This document shows, piece by piece, positions 8,445 through 15,353 of a stretch of DNA of 26,391 nucleotides. Under the pieces are notes generated by a model. The model did not search any database. It was not told the origin of the DNA and saw only the letters and a program-made list of their open reading frames with translations. Within the stretch, counting starts at the first letter, position 1, and each line of letters begins with the position of its first letter. The stretch is from JBCDGZ01 sp038750655 (GTDB lineage Bacteria > Bacteroidota > Bacteroidia > Chitinophagales > Saprospiraceae). Location: assembly GCA_038750655.1 (NCBI GenBank), contig JBCDGZ010000114.1:1-26391 (forward strand), written 5' to 3'. The position numbers and the translations under genes are program-made.

Positions 8445-8594
8445 TTAATCTTTTACCGAGACAAAAGCCTGCGGATTAACTGTCTTATTATCAATTATTT
8501 GTATAGGTGGCTTTACCTCTGGGATCGGATTTGGAGAATAGAGTAGTGCGATCAGTAAAGCCAAGAAAATGGCTGTAAGTACAAATTTTTGCAT
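8445..8594 (-). CDS. Very small single-span membrane protein (49 aa)
   Basis: Read directly from the minus strand: ATG at 8594 to TAA at 8445. It starts MQKFVLTAIFLALLIALLYS and continues with a proline-rich segment (PNPIPEVKPP) and a 15-20-residue polar end finishing FVSVKD. The first 24 residues are paralogous to the 75-aa protein at 7838-8065, with the same Lys, the LTA, the hydrophobic helix and the Y-x-P-x-P exit. It is a predicted one-helix membrane protein of unknown role. The terminator at 8319-8351 sits appropriately downstream, supporting an independent transcript. It is shorter than the usual gene-calling cut-off and could easily be missed. Confidence 0.6.
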   Translation of the reverse strand: MQKFVLTAIFLALLIALLYSPNPIPEVKPPIQIIDNKTVNPQAFVSVKD

Positions 8595-8785
8595 AGTGCT
8601 TCTTTTGAGGGTTTAGTGTTTGTAGCAGCAATTAAGATATTCTGTCACGAAATCGACAAAAAGGGTGATGCTATTGATTTCAAAGTTTATTAAAGGTATA
8701 TCTGGGTTTAGTCTCTGCACCTGCTAATTAGTGTTGGCCTTTTCAATTATTTTTTAAAAAATATCTATCATTCTATCCGCTATTA

Positions 8786-9673
8786 TTACCGCTTATCCAA
8801 CTTATAGAGCTGGTATTTTTCGATCACGCTAATTAATTTTCTATCATATCGGGCATCCGTCGCATACCCCGCCTTCTTCAGCCCCTCTGCCCACTTCTTG
8901 TAATCCTTCTTGTGCTGCTTCAATTTTTTGTAGCGTCCATTGGTCAGCAATCTGCTGTGGGCGGTCCAGGAATCAGAAGGGCTGGCGTACTTGCGGAAAA
9001 AGTCCTTGTGGTGATCATCATAGGCATTGGTACAATGGCCCTTCGCACATTTTTTGCTAAAGCATTTGATCCCAAAAAAGTTATTGTTCTTCTTTGCTAG
9101 CATGCTCCTCCCGGCTCGGCTCTCGATCAGTGCCTGCGCCATCTTAATACTGGCAGGCACGCCATACTGGTGCATCTGCTTCACCGCTACATCAGCGTGC
9201 TCCTTAATAAAAGCCCGGGCCTGCTTCTCCCGCAAATCCTGGCTGCTGACCGGCGCGTAGGGGTTTTTCCGGCCACTGAGCGCCGTTGTCTGAACCATGC
9301 TGTTCTGCGAAATCTGATCATCATCCGCTACCTCGCCTAAAGGCGCCTTAAAGCTCAAATTAAAATGCATATCCTTCTTCAAGAGCACAAAACCTGCAAA
9401 GAGAATCAACCCAATCTTGAACCAGGGAATCCGCCGCAGCTGCACCGCCGTCGTCACCCGCTCCGAACAATAGTCCCAAAGCATCTGCAAAGAACGCTGG
9501 ATATTCATAATCAAACGCTGAGCAATCAGCTCTAAGAGCGGGCTAAACTGCTCCCGAGCTTGTAATTCTTTTTGGGGGGCAGGAGACTGTACGGGCTCCT
9601 CCTCCGGCTTTTGCCAGACATTGCTCCGGGTGTCAATGACAAACATGGGAATATCATGCTTCTTGTTTTTCAT
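8786..9673 (-). CDS. Membrane-anchored GH73-type glucosaminidase (FlgJ/LytG-like)
   Basis: 295 aa. Residues 1-81 are cytoplasmic and polar, residues about 82-98 (IPWFKIGLILFAGFVLL) are a single membrane helix, and residues about 150-295 form a mannosyl-glycoprotein endo-beta-N-acetylglucosaminidase domain. The signature is PASIKMAQALIESRAGRSMLA, with Glu184 as the expected catalytic acid, followed by NNNFFGIKC, the YASPSDSWTAHSRLL segment, and KKAGYATDARYDRKLISVIEKYQL. It should cut glycan strands of peptidoglycan in the periplasm, for growth or remodelling. No LysM or SH3 binding domain follows, unlike many GH73 enzymes. A promoter at 9739-9769 reads into it. It is divergent from fabG. Confidence 0.88.
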   Translation of the reverse strand: MKNKKHDIPMFVIDTRSNVWQKPEEEPVQSPAPQKELQAREQFSPLLELIAQRLIMNIQRSLQMLWDYCSERVTTAVQLRRIPWFKIGLILFAGFVLLKKDMHFNLSFKAPLGEVADDDQISQNSMVQTTALSGRKNPYAPVSSQDLREKQARAFIKEHADVAVKQMHQYGVPASIKMAQALIESRAGRSMLAKKNNNFFGIKCFSKKCAKGHCTNAYDDHHKDFFRKYASPSDSWTAHSRLLTNGRYKKLKQHKKDYKKWAEGLKKAGYATDARYDRKLISVIEKYQLYKLDKR

Positions 9674-9738
9674 CTCATTGGTATTTTTAGCAAATCATAG
9701 TATTGGAATAAAACACGCTTTAATGTCTATCGACGATG

Positions 9739-9769
9739 CAAATATAAACAAATTGTTTAAACAAACAAA
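9739..9769 (-). promoter_or_regulatory. Promoter for the glucosaminidase gene (Bacteroidota consensus)
   Basis: On the minus strand, TTTG (9769-9766) is followed after 19 bp by TATATTTG (9746-9739), a perfect TAnnTTTG -7 box with the usual spacing. Transcription would begin near 9733, giving a leader of about 60 nt before the start codon at 9673. Confidence 0.65.
9753..9764. promoter_or_regulatory. Palindrome TTGTTTAAACAA within the promoter spacer
   Basis: A perfect 12-bp palindrome lies exactly between the -33 and -7 boxes of the glucosaminidase promoter, where a repressor would block RNA polymerase. The 11-mer ACAAATTGTTT that includes its left half (9748-9758) also occurs just upstream of the queA-like gene (26-36). 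It may be AT-rich coincidence. Confidence 0.35.
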
Positions 9770-9889
9770 ATGTTTTAAATATTTTGCCACATTTTTTTGC
9801 ATCTCTTCAATCAGGCCCGCCAACCGCTGTTCTAAGCAGTTTTTTGAATTCAGATAATTGAGCTATTTTCGCAGCAAAATTTGATACGA

Positions 9890-10636
9890 ATGAAATTACT
9901 ACAAGACAAAGTTGCATTGGTCACCGGCGGCTCCCGAGGGATTGGAGCAGCCATTGTTCGCCGTTTCGCCGAGCAGGGCGCCCATGTAGCCTTCACTTAT
10001 CGCTCTTCGGAGGAGGAGGCCAAAAAGATTGAGGCAGAATTGATCGCTCTGGGCTCCAAGGCGAAGGCTTACCGCTCGGACGCGGCCTCCTATGAGGATT
10101 CGGAGGCGCTGGTCAAACAAGTGCTGGAAGAGTATGGTCAGGTGGATATTTTGGTGAATAATGCTGGTGTCACCCGTGATAATCTGATGCTTCGAATGTC
10201 GGAGGAACAGTGGGACACGGTGATTAACACCAACCTCAAATCGGTATTTAACCTCACTAAGCACCTGCTGCGTCCGATGCTCAAAAAACGTCAGGGCTCG
10301 ATCATTAATATCAGCTCGGTCGTTGGGGAATTTGGTAATGCCGGGCAGGCCAATTACGCGGCTTCTAAGGCAGGAATTTTTGGTTTTACCAAGTCGATCG
10401 CCAAGGAGGTGGGCTCTCGCGGTATTCGTTGCAATTCGATTGCGCCCGGGTTCATTGCGACAGACATGACGGATGAGTTGGACGAAAAGACCCGCGAAGC
10501 TTTTCTGGCCAACATTCCATTGAAACGTTGGGGAGAGCCCAGTGAGGTGGCGGATGCCTGCGTTTTTCTGGGGTCTGATATGTCGCGCTACATCTCCGGG
10601 CAGACCCTCAGTGTCTGTGGTGCTTTGAATTGTTAA
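9890..10636 (+). CDS. fabG: 3-oxoacyl-[acyl-carrier-protein] reductase
   Basis: 248 aa, typical FabG length. FabG uses NADPH to reduce beta-ketoacyl-ACP in fatty-acid elongation, as a cytoplasmic tetramer. Visible are the Rossmann glycine motif GGSRGIG (residues 13-19), VNNAG (89-93), and the catalytic Ser143, Tyr156 and Lys160 in the SSVVGEFGNAGQANYAASK stretch, followed by NSIAPGFIATDMT and the C-terminal YISGQTLSVCGAL. FabG-typical residues (VTRDNL, GNAGQANY) separate it from generic short-chain dehydrogenases. I chose ATG 9890 rather than the upstream in-frame TTG at 9881. A degenerate promoter (TTTG at 9843-9846, TATTTTCG at 9864-9871) could serve it. No other fab gene is adjacent. Confidence 0.88.
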   Translation: MKLLQDKVALVTGGSRGIGAAIVRRFAEQGAHVAFTYRSSEEEAKKIEAELIALGSKAKAYRSDAASYEDSEALVKQVLEEYGQVDILVNNAGVTRDNLMLRMSEEQWDTVINTNLKSVFNLTKHLLRPMLKKRQGSIINISSVVGEFGNAGQANYAASKAGIFGFTKSIAKEVGSRGIRCNSIAPGFIATDMTDELDEKTREAFLANIPLKRWGEPSEVADACVFLGSDMSRYISGQTLSVCGALNC

Positions 10637-10752
10637 TCGATGCTCTAAGGAGGAATCGTTAATTTTTTGTCTGATGAACTAAAAAACAGGAATACGGCGT
10701 TGTAATTTGTAAGCAACTATTAATCAGGATTCTATGATTTTAGCTGTGCCTA

Positions 10753-11508
10753 ATGGACCAATTAATAAGCAAGTATTCCATGTTGCGGACAATAAACACC
10801 CTTTTTAGACTCACAGGTTACACCGTCATTTTTCTGCTATGGGGAAATCCTTTGGCAGCGCAATGGTCGATTGGCGTTGGTGGAGGTCTTAACGTCGCTT
10901 TCAATAACCTGATATTCGATCAAAGCTTAAGCGAAATCAAACAGCGCGGCAATCTGTCGGGGCTAGCCCTCTCTTTACCTATTGAATATCCATCAGGACG
11001 GATGTTCTCTTTTCAAAGTGGATTGATTTACATCCAAAAGGGGACTCGTTTTAATTATGAGGAAACCAGTTCTGGCCAATCTTTTAGCTCCAAATACATT
11101 ATAGATTATCTGGAATTGCCCCTGGCGGGTAAGCTTGGGCTGGAAGTCAAGCCCTTTCGCCTCTACGTGCTCGGTGGTACCCACATCGGCTACGCCCTGA
11201 ACATGAAATCCGTCCGCCTCTCGAACGATCCCGATCTGCCGTTCCGCGAAACCCGCCCCCTCGATTTTGAGCTGACGGGCATTAGCCGCTGGGACATTAG
11301 CCTGATGATTGGCGGCGGCTTCGAAGCCTATATCTCCGAAGGGCGCCGCCTCTTCGTGGAAATGCGCTTCAACGCCGGAATCAAGGATATTGATGAGGCC
11401 GATGATGTTGAGGTCTACAACGAAAGCCGTACCTTTACGATGGGCATGATGATTCCGCTGCCCTTCAAACGGCGCAACCTCCCGGCCGCCGGAGAACAAC
11501 AATACTGA
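10753..11508 (+). CDS. Outer-membrane beta-barrel protein (PorT-like family)
   Basis: 251 aa. The start has a signal peptide ending NPLAAQ, after which alternating hydrophobic/aromatic strands run to the end: SIGVGGGLNVAFNNL, FSFQSGLIYIQKGTRF, IDYLELPLAGKLGLEVKPFRLYVLGGTHIGYAL (quoted in part), DISLMIGGGFEAYISEGRRLFVEMRFNAGI and FTMGMMIPLPF. The phrase YLELPL followed by a LYVLGG strand is characteristic of the Bacteroidota outer-membrane beta-barrel (PorT/OMP_b-brl_2) families. It is predicted to be an eight-strand-type barrel with unknown cargo. A second ATG at 10780 gives a more normal-length signal peptide and may be the true start. It is coupled to the GDYXXLXY gene 8 bp downstream. Confidence 0.8.
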   Translation: MDQLISKYSMLRTINTLFRLTGYTVIFLLWGNPLAAQWSIGVGGGLNVAFNNLIFDQSLSEIKQRGNLSGLALSLPIEYPSGRMFSFQSGLIYIQKGTRFNYEETSSGQSFSSKYIIDYLELPLAGKLGLEVKPFRLYVLGGTHIGYALNMKSVRLSNDPDLPFRETRPLDFELTGISRWDISLMIGGGFEAYISEGRRLFVEMRFNAGIKDIDEADDVEVYNESRTFTMGMMIPLPFKRRNLPAAGEQQY

Positions 11509-11516
11509 AGCGAGCC

Positions 11517-12104
11517 ATGCATCAATTCAAGCAAATCGTCTTTTGGGTGCTGATGATTACTTACATCGCCTACCCCCTGTCTTTGATCCAAGGCTATGTC
11601 AATGTAGCCGAACAAGGCCAAGCTTTCCGGCTGCGCCCCCGCCCCGTTGATCCTTTCGATAATTTTCGCGGCAGCTACGTCACCCTGTCCTACGATAACT
11701 TCCTGGATTATCCATCCGCCGACCAGCAGTTTCACCTAGATAAAGTGATTTATCTACAACTCAACCAGGAGGCCGATGGCTTTGCTCAGTTTAGCACTCC
11801 CACCGCCGAGCCGCCCGGGCATTCCAGCTATTTCCGCACCCGCATTACCCAGCTCAGCGAAAATGGCCTGCGCTTCCAAATTCCCGACAACCTACAACGC
11901 TACTACTTGCCAGCCGACATGGCGCTCCTGGCCGAAAGGGCCTACCGCGAACTGGCCCGACGCAACGCTCCCCCTAACAGCATCTATATCGATATTCGGG
12001 TCAAGGACGGGCAAATTGTCATCGAAGAGCTTTTCCTCGAAGAATTGCCCATCAAAACCTACCTGCGCCAAAAGCTGGAGGAATTAGAAACTTCCGCCAA
12101 CTAG
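11517..12104 (+). CDS. GDYXXLXY-family membrane-anchored protein
   Basis: 195 aa. An N-terminal hydrophobic helix (residues about 7-25) is followed by the family hallmark at residues 51-59, RGSYVTLSY, in the context VDPFDNFRGSYVTLSYD. The consensus GDYxxLxY has Asp where this protein has Ser53. Downstream, the pattern of short strands and the ending DIRVKDGQIVIEELFLEELP fit the family. The biochemical role of the family is unknown; members are often next to DUF2157/DUF4401 membrane proteins, but here the partner is an outer-membrane barrel 8 bp upstream, probably in one operon. Its stop codon overlaps that of the convergent SRPBCC gene in a shared CTAG. Confidence 0.78.
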   Translation: MHQFKQIVFWVLMITYIAYPLSLIQGYVNVAEQGQAFRLRPRPVDPFDNFRGSYVTLSYDNFLDYPSADQQFHLDKVIYLQLNQEADGFAQFSTPTAEPPGHSSYFRTRITQLSENGLRFQIPDNLQRYYLPADMALLAERAYRELARRNAPPNSIYIDIRVKDGQIVIEELFLEELPIKTYLRQKLEELETSAN

Positions 12105-12586
12105 GTATTGTACCAATATTGGGGCTTGTCCTGCTCGAAATACCGCTTCAGCCAGGCCAACACCCGCTGCCAGGCATTGTCAAAATAATCGAAGACATCT
12201 TCCCATTCTTCTCCCTCTTGCCAACCCAGATGGAAGAGTTCCACTTGCGTTTGCTTGTTTTCGGTCGCTTGTAGCTGAATGACTACCCAGGTGCGCTCCT
12301 TGCGAACTTCGGGAAATTCATTGGGGGCATTCCAGTCGAAAGACAGCATGCGACCGGGGACATAGCTGAGGATGACACAGCCTTCGGAGCCGCGCTGCCC
12401 TTCGGGCAAATCCTTGCGAAAATACATCTCGTAAGCGCCGCCGATGCGTAGATCGATTCGGCAGTCCTCAGCGAAAAAGCTGCGGATGCCTTCTTCAGTG
12501 GTCCAGCAGTCCCATACTGCTGCTGAGGGGGCATTCACCATGATTGAATGCTTAATGAGTTTGTCTGCGTTAGTAAAAATAGACAT
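12101..12586 (-). CDS. SRPBCC / AHSA1-type domain protein
   Basis: About 161 aa from the ATG at 12586 (MSIFTNADKL). The fold signature is the START-like beginning IKHSIMVNAPSAAVWDCWTT, then a GGAYEMYF strand, the GRMLSFDWNAPNEFP turn typical of AHSA1/SRPBCC proteins, TWVVIQLQ and a long C-terminal helix WQRVLAWLKRYFEQ. Such proteins hold a hydrophobic ligand cavity; the name comes from the Hsp90 activator Aha1 but most bacterial members have no known substrate. An in-frame ATG at 12613 exists, but it falls inside the inverted repeat 12601-12627 and adds residues before the conserved start, so I prefer 12586. The stop overlaps the convergent GDYXXLXY gene. Confidence 0.8.
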   Translation of the reverse strand: MSIFTNADKLIKHSIMVNAPSAAVWDCWTTEEGIRSFFAEDCRIDLRIGGAYEMYFRKDLPEGQRGSEGCVILSYVPGRMLSFDWNAPNEFPEVRKERTWVVIQLQATENKQTQVELFHLGWQEGEEWEDVFDYFDNAWQRVLAWLKRYFEQDKPQYWYNT

Positions 12587-12600
12587 AGAAATAGGAGTGG

Positions 12601-12627
12601 TAATCTGTCGCAATATCCTACAGATTA
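12601..12627. promoter_or_regulatory. Operator-like inverted repeat upstream of the SRPBCC gene
   Basis: TAATCTGT (12601-12608) and ACAGATTA (12620-12627) form a perfect 8-bp inverted repeat with an 11-bp spacer (centre-to-centre 19 bp, about two helical turns). It lies 14 bp upstream of the preferred start codon at 12586. A dimeric regulator such as an ArsR- or TetR-type protein is plausible (inference); no regulator gene is in the window. Confidence 0.45.
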
Positions 12628-12730
12628 GCGTTAGTAAATAGACAGAAAACCGGGCAGGTTGAATGAATACTAAGATAGGGGTCGTGGCCTACTCTTCAGT
12701 CCAGATCAATCAAGATTTCTCGCTATTTTT

Positions 12731-13432
12731 TTACAAATCCCCCAATTGAGGCCGCAGCAAAATTTCTTCGATTACCGTAGATGGCGAGGTATCGTAGGCT
12801 CCCCAAACTGCCTTAGCGATGTCCTCCGCTGGCATTAGGCGACTCTCCGGCAGGTCTACACCCGCCCAGGAGTTGGACCAGGTGGCGCCCGGCATCACTG
12901 AAGTGACCTTAATGCCTTTGTCCTGCAACTCTGCGCGCAGCACCTTAGAGAAGCCCAGCAGCGCAAACTTTGAAATGCTGTACGAGCCCCCTCCCGGATA
13001 AGCCATAATGCTGGCAATAGAGCAAAGGTTGAAGACATGTCCTTTTTGGAAGGGCAGCATGATTGGTAAAATGGCCCGGCTGAGGTAGTAGGCGCTGTAG
13101 AGGTTGGTTTCGATCTGTAATTCCAACACCCCCTGTTCTTCTTTGTGGATTTCTCCGGGCAGAAAAACACCAGCATTATTGACCAGGACCTCCACTTGCT
13201 TCCACTGCGTTTTGATAAAGTCCGCAAAGGCCAGGACCTCTGCTTTTTGGCGCATATCGCAAGCTTTGATGAGAATTTCGATGTCGGGATGGCGAGCTTG
13301 TAATTCAGCTTTATAGGCTTCTAAATCTTCCATTGTGCGTGAACATATGGCCAGATTGAATCCTTCTTTAGCAAAAGTATCGGTGATCGCACGACCAATT
13401 CCTTTGGTCGCGCCGGTGATGATTGCGTTCAT
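12731..13432 (-). CDS. Short-chain dehydrogenase/reductase
   Basis: 233 aa, classical SDR length. It has the cofactor motif GATKGIG (residues 7-13), the CSRT segment (30-33) that favours NADP(H), VNNAG (84-88), and the catalytic Ser138, Tyr151, Lys155 in SIASIMAYPGGGSYSISK. VMPGATWSNSW follows in place of the usual PG-xxxT loop. It is an oxidoreductase of unknown substrate. It is divergent from mlaE; its own -7 box (TAATTTTG on minus, 13465-13458) lies inside the mlaE promoter. There is no obvious operon partner. Confidence 0.85.
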   Translation of the reverse strand: MNAIITGATKGIGRAITDTFAKEGFNLAICSRTMEDLEAYKAELQARHPDIEILIKACDMRQKAEVLAFADFIKTQWKQVEVLVNNAGVFLPGEIHKEEQGVLELQIETNLYSAYYLSRAILPIMLPFQKGHVFNLCSIASIMAYPGGGSYSISKFALLGFSKVLRAELQDKGIKVTSVMPGATWSNSWAGVDLPESRLMPAEDIAKAVWGAYDTSPSTVIEEILLRPQLGDL

Positions 13433-13444
13433 AGTGAGACAGAC

Positions 13445-13476
13445 TTTGGTTTTGCATCAAAATTAAACTATTTTTG
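13445..13476 (+). promoter_or_regulatory. Promoter for mlaE-mlaF
   Basis: TTTG (13445-13448), 20 bp, then TATTTTTG (13469-13476), a full match to the Bacteroidota TTTG-N19-21-TAnnTTTG consensus. Transcription would start near 13483, about 40 nt before the mlaE start codon at 13522. Confidence 0.65.
13458..13465 (-). promoter_or_regulatory. -7 box for the short-chain dehydrogenase gene
   Basis: The minus strand reads TAATTTTG, a perfect TAnnTTTG, about 26 bp from the start codon at 13432. No clear TTG box lies at the expected distance upstream. It sits between the -33 and -7 boxes of the opposing mlaE promoter. Confidence 0.4.
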
Positions 13477-13521
13477 GCACTAATTCGGAAAGCGGGCCTA
13501 TTTCAGCCCTTCAACTAATAT

Positions 13522-14268
13522 ATGAATTTAAATTTTTTATACCATTTTGGTCGCTATCTCATCATGATGAGAACGGCTATTTCGAGGCCCGAAAAGTTCT
13601 CCATGTACTGGAAGGAAACCATGAGGCAGATGAACGATATTGGGGTGGGCTCGTTGGTCATCGTCGTGCTGATTGCCGTATTCATCGGAGCGGTAACGGC
13701 AGTGCAGTTTGCTTATCAACTGCAGGACAGCTTTGTCCCTCGTTATTATATAGGCTATATCGTTCGTGACAGTACCATCATCGAGTTGGCCCCAACGATC
13801 AGTTGTTTGGTTTTGGCGGGTAAAGTAGGGTCCAATATGGCGGCCGAAATTGGAGGAATGCGGCAAAAGGAGCACATCGACGCCATGGAAATCATGGGCG
13901 TTAACACGGCAGCCTATCTGATTATGCCCAAGGTCATTGCCGCTGTTTTTGTCATTCCACTGCTGGTTTGTGCAGCCAGTATCGTTAGCATCGTCGGTGG
14001 TTATGCCGCCAGCGTGCCAGCCGGGATGATCACAGATGCGGAATACATTCAAGGGGTGCGGTCTTTTTTCGAACCCTACTATGTCTTTATGATGTTTGTC
14101 AAGTCGATCGTTTTTGCGTATATTCTAACGACAGTCTCCTGCTACCAGGGCTATTTTGTCAAAGGCGGTAGTGTGGAATTGGGGCAAGCCAGTACCCAGG
14201 CAGTAGTATTTAGTAATATTCTGATTTTATTGGCGGACTATATTATCGCCTTGGTGCTGACGGTATAG
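13522..14268 (+). CDS. mlaE: MlaE-type ABC transporter permease (lipid transport)
   Basis: 248 aa, typical for MlaE. It has five or so hydrophobic helices. The conserved family stretch is intact: IELAPTISCLVLAGKVGSNMAAEIGGMRQKEHIDAMEIMGVN (residues about 89-130, quoted only as landmarks APTISCLVLAGKVG and AAEIGGM), then AYLIMPKVIAA and VKSIVFAYILTTVSCYQGY. MlaE is the inner-membrane permease of the MlaFEDB complex that moves phospholipids between the inner and outer membranes with MCE-domain proteins. Adjacent mlaF (33 bp downstream) is its ATPase. No MCE (MlaD) gene follows in this window. Confidence 0.88.
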   Translation: MNLNFLYHFGRYLIMMRTAISRPEKFSMYWKETMRQMNDIGVGSLVIVVLIAVFIGAVTAVQFAYQLQDSFVPRYYIGYIVRDSTIIELAPTISCLVLAGKVGSNMAAEIGGMRQKEHIDAMEIMGVNTAAYLIMPKVIAAVFVIPLLVCAASIVSIVGGYAASVPAGMITDAEYIQGVRSFFEPYYVFMMFVKSIVFAYILTTVSCYQGYFVKGGSVELGQASTQAVVFSNILILLADYIIALVLTV

Positions 14269-14301
14269 CTTCTATGTTGAGGGCGTATAAATTTTAAGGA
14301 T

Positions 14302-15060
14302 ATGATTCGGGCAGAAAATTTAACGAAGTCGTTCGGTGATGTACAGGTACTCAAGGGTATTTCCATGTCTTTCGAAAAAGGAAAAACCAACCTGATTATC
14401 GGTAAGAGTGGGGCGGGAAAGACGGTTCTGCTCAAATTACTGGTCGGTTTGCTCGCGCCGACCAGCGGCAGCATCTGGTACGACGACATCGATTTTTGCA
14501 ACCTCAATAAGCGCGAAGTCCGAGCCATCCGCATGGATGTTGGCATGCTCTTCCAGGGCTCCGCCCTCTTCGATTCCATGACCGTCGAAGAAAACATCCG
14601 CTTCCCCCTCGATATGTTTACTTCCATGACCAAGAAGGAAAAACTCGACCGGGTCAACTACTGCCTGGAACGCGTTAACCTCGAAGGCGTCAATAGCAAG
14701 TTTCCCTCCGAGACCAGTGGGGGGATGCAAAAGCGCGTGGGTATCGCCCGCGCCATTGTCCTCCAACCCAAATACCTCTTTTGCGACGAGCCCAACTCCG
14801 GCCTCGATCCTAAGACCTCTCTCCTCATCGACGAGCTGATCAAAGACATCACCTACGAAAACCAGATCACCACCGTCATCAACACCCACGATATGAACTC
14901 GGTGATGGAAATCGGTGATAATATCGCTCTGCTCCACCAAGGCTTACTGGCCTGGCAAGGCAACAAATCGGAGGTCTTGGAGAGCGATAATGAGACTTTA
15001 CAGGATTTTATTTTTGCTTCGCCCTTCTTGCAGCGGCTGCGCAAGTCGGCCCTGCGGTAG
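14302..15060 (+). CDS. mlaF: MlaF-type ABC transporter ATP-binding protein
   Basis: 252 aa. All ABC ATPase motifs are present: Walker A GKSGAGKT (residues 34-41), Q-loop in MLFQGSALF, signature SGGMQKR (about 139-145), Walker B YLFCDEP (158-164) with D-loop NSGLDP, and the H-loop THDMNS (His196). GSALFDSMTVEENIRFPL is typical of the MlaF/Mkl branch. It powers lipid transport through MlaE, with which it forms an operon (33 bp spacing). The end ASPFLQRLRKSALR is the usual short C-terminal extension. The stop is immediately followed by a hairpin (15061-15090). Confidence 0.9.
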   Translation: MIRAENLTKSFGDVQVLKGISMSFEKGKTNLIIGKSGAGKTVLLKLLVGLLAPTSGSIWYDDIDFCNLNKREVRAIRMDVGMLFQGSALFDSMTVEENIRFPLDMFTSMTKKEKLDRVNYCLERVNLEGVNSKFPSETSGGMQKRVGIARAIVLQPKYLFCDEPNSGLDPKTSLLIDELIKDITYENQITTVINTHDMNSVMEIGDNIALLHQGLLAWQGNKSEVLESDNETLQDFIFASPFLQRLRKSALR

Positions 15061-15090
15061 CTGCCGTAGGCAGCGACTACCTAGCGGCAG
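15061..15090 (+). terminator. Hairpin directly after the mlaF stop codon
   Basis: CTGCCGTAGG (15061-15070) pairs with CCTAGCGGCAG (15080-15090) with one bulged G: ten base pairs, loop of nine. It abuts the stop codon. No T-tract follows, so it may stabilise the mRNA end rather than terminate, and it forms the left edge of the GC-rich repeat island. Confidence 0.4.
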
Positions 15091-15353
15091 TCAGGGTTGG
15101 GCGGCCTAGGGTCGGCCTGGACTGCCCTTGGCAGTTGGGGTCGACGGTGGACGGTTGACGGCCGAACGCGGTTAGGGCGATATGAAAAATTGCAGAGCAA
15201 TCGCGCATCACTACGCACTCCTACATTCGCCGTCCACCGTCCACCGTTTTCTATGGTTATTCCACCAAAGCGCCAAAGGCGCCAACCGTCCTCCCCCCAA
15301 AACAAAAGGCCCATCCCAAAGGACAGGCGAACAAAAGGTCTCAAAAAAGAAAA
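15091..15353. repeat. GC-rich inverted-repeat island (possible MITE/REP-like element)
   Basis: The stretch contains no credible gene. The unit ACGGTGGACGGTTGACGGC (15144-15162) is matched in inverted orientation by GCCGTCCACCGTCCACCGT (15229-15247), 18 of 19 positions, about 66 bp apart, and each arm is itself built of near-tandem GTCCACC heptamers. Further short palindromes occur (CGCCAAAGGCG, 15271-15281). Base composition is much higher in G+C than the flanking intergenic DNA. This layout resembles dispersed intergenic repeats or a small non-autonomous element. Confidence 0.5.
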
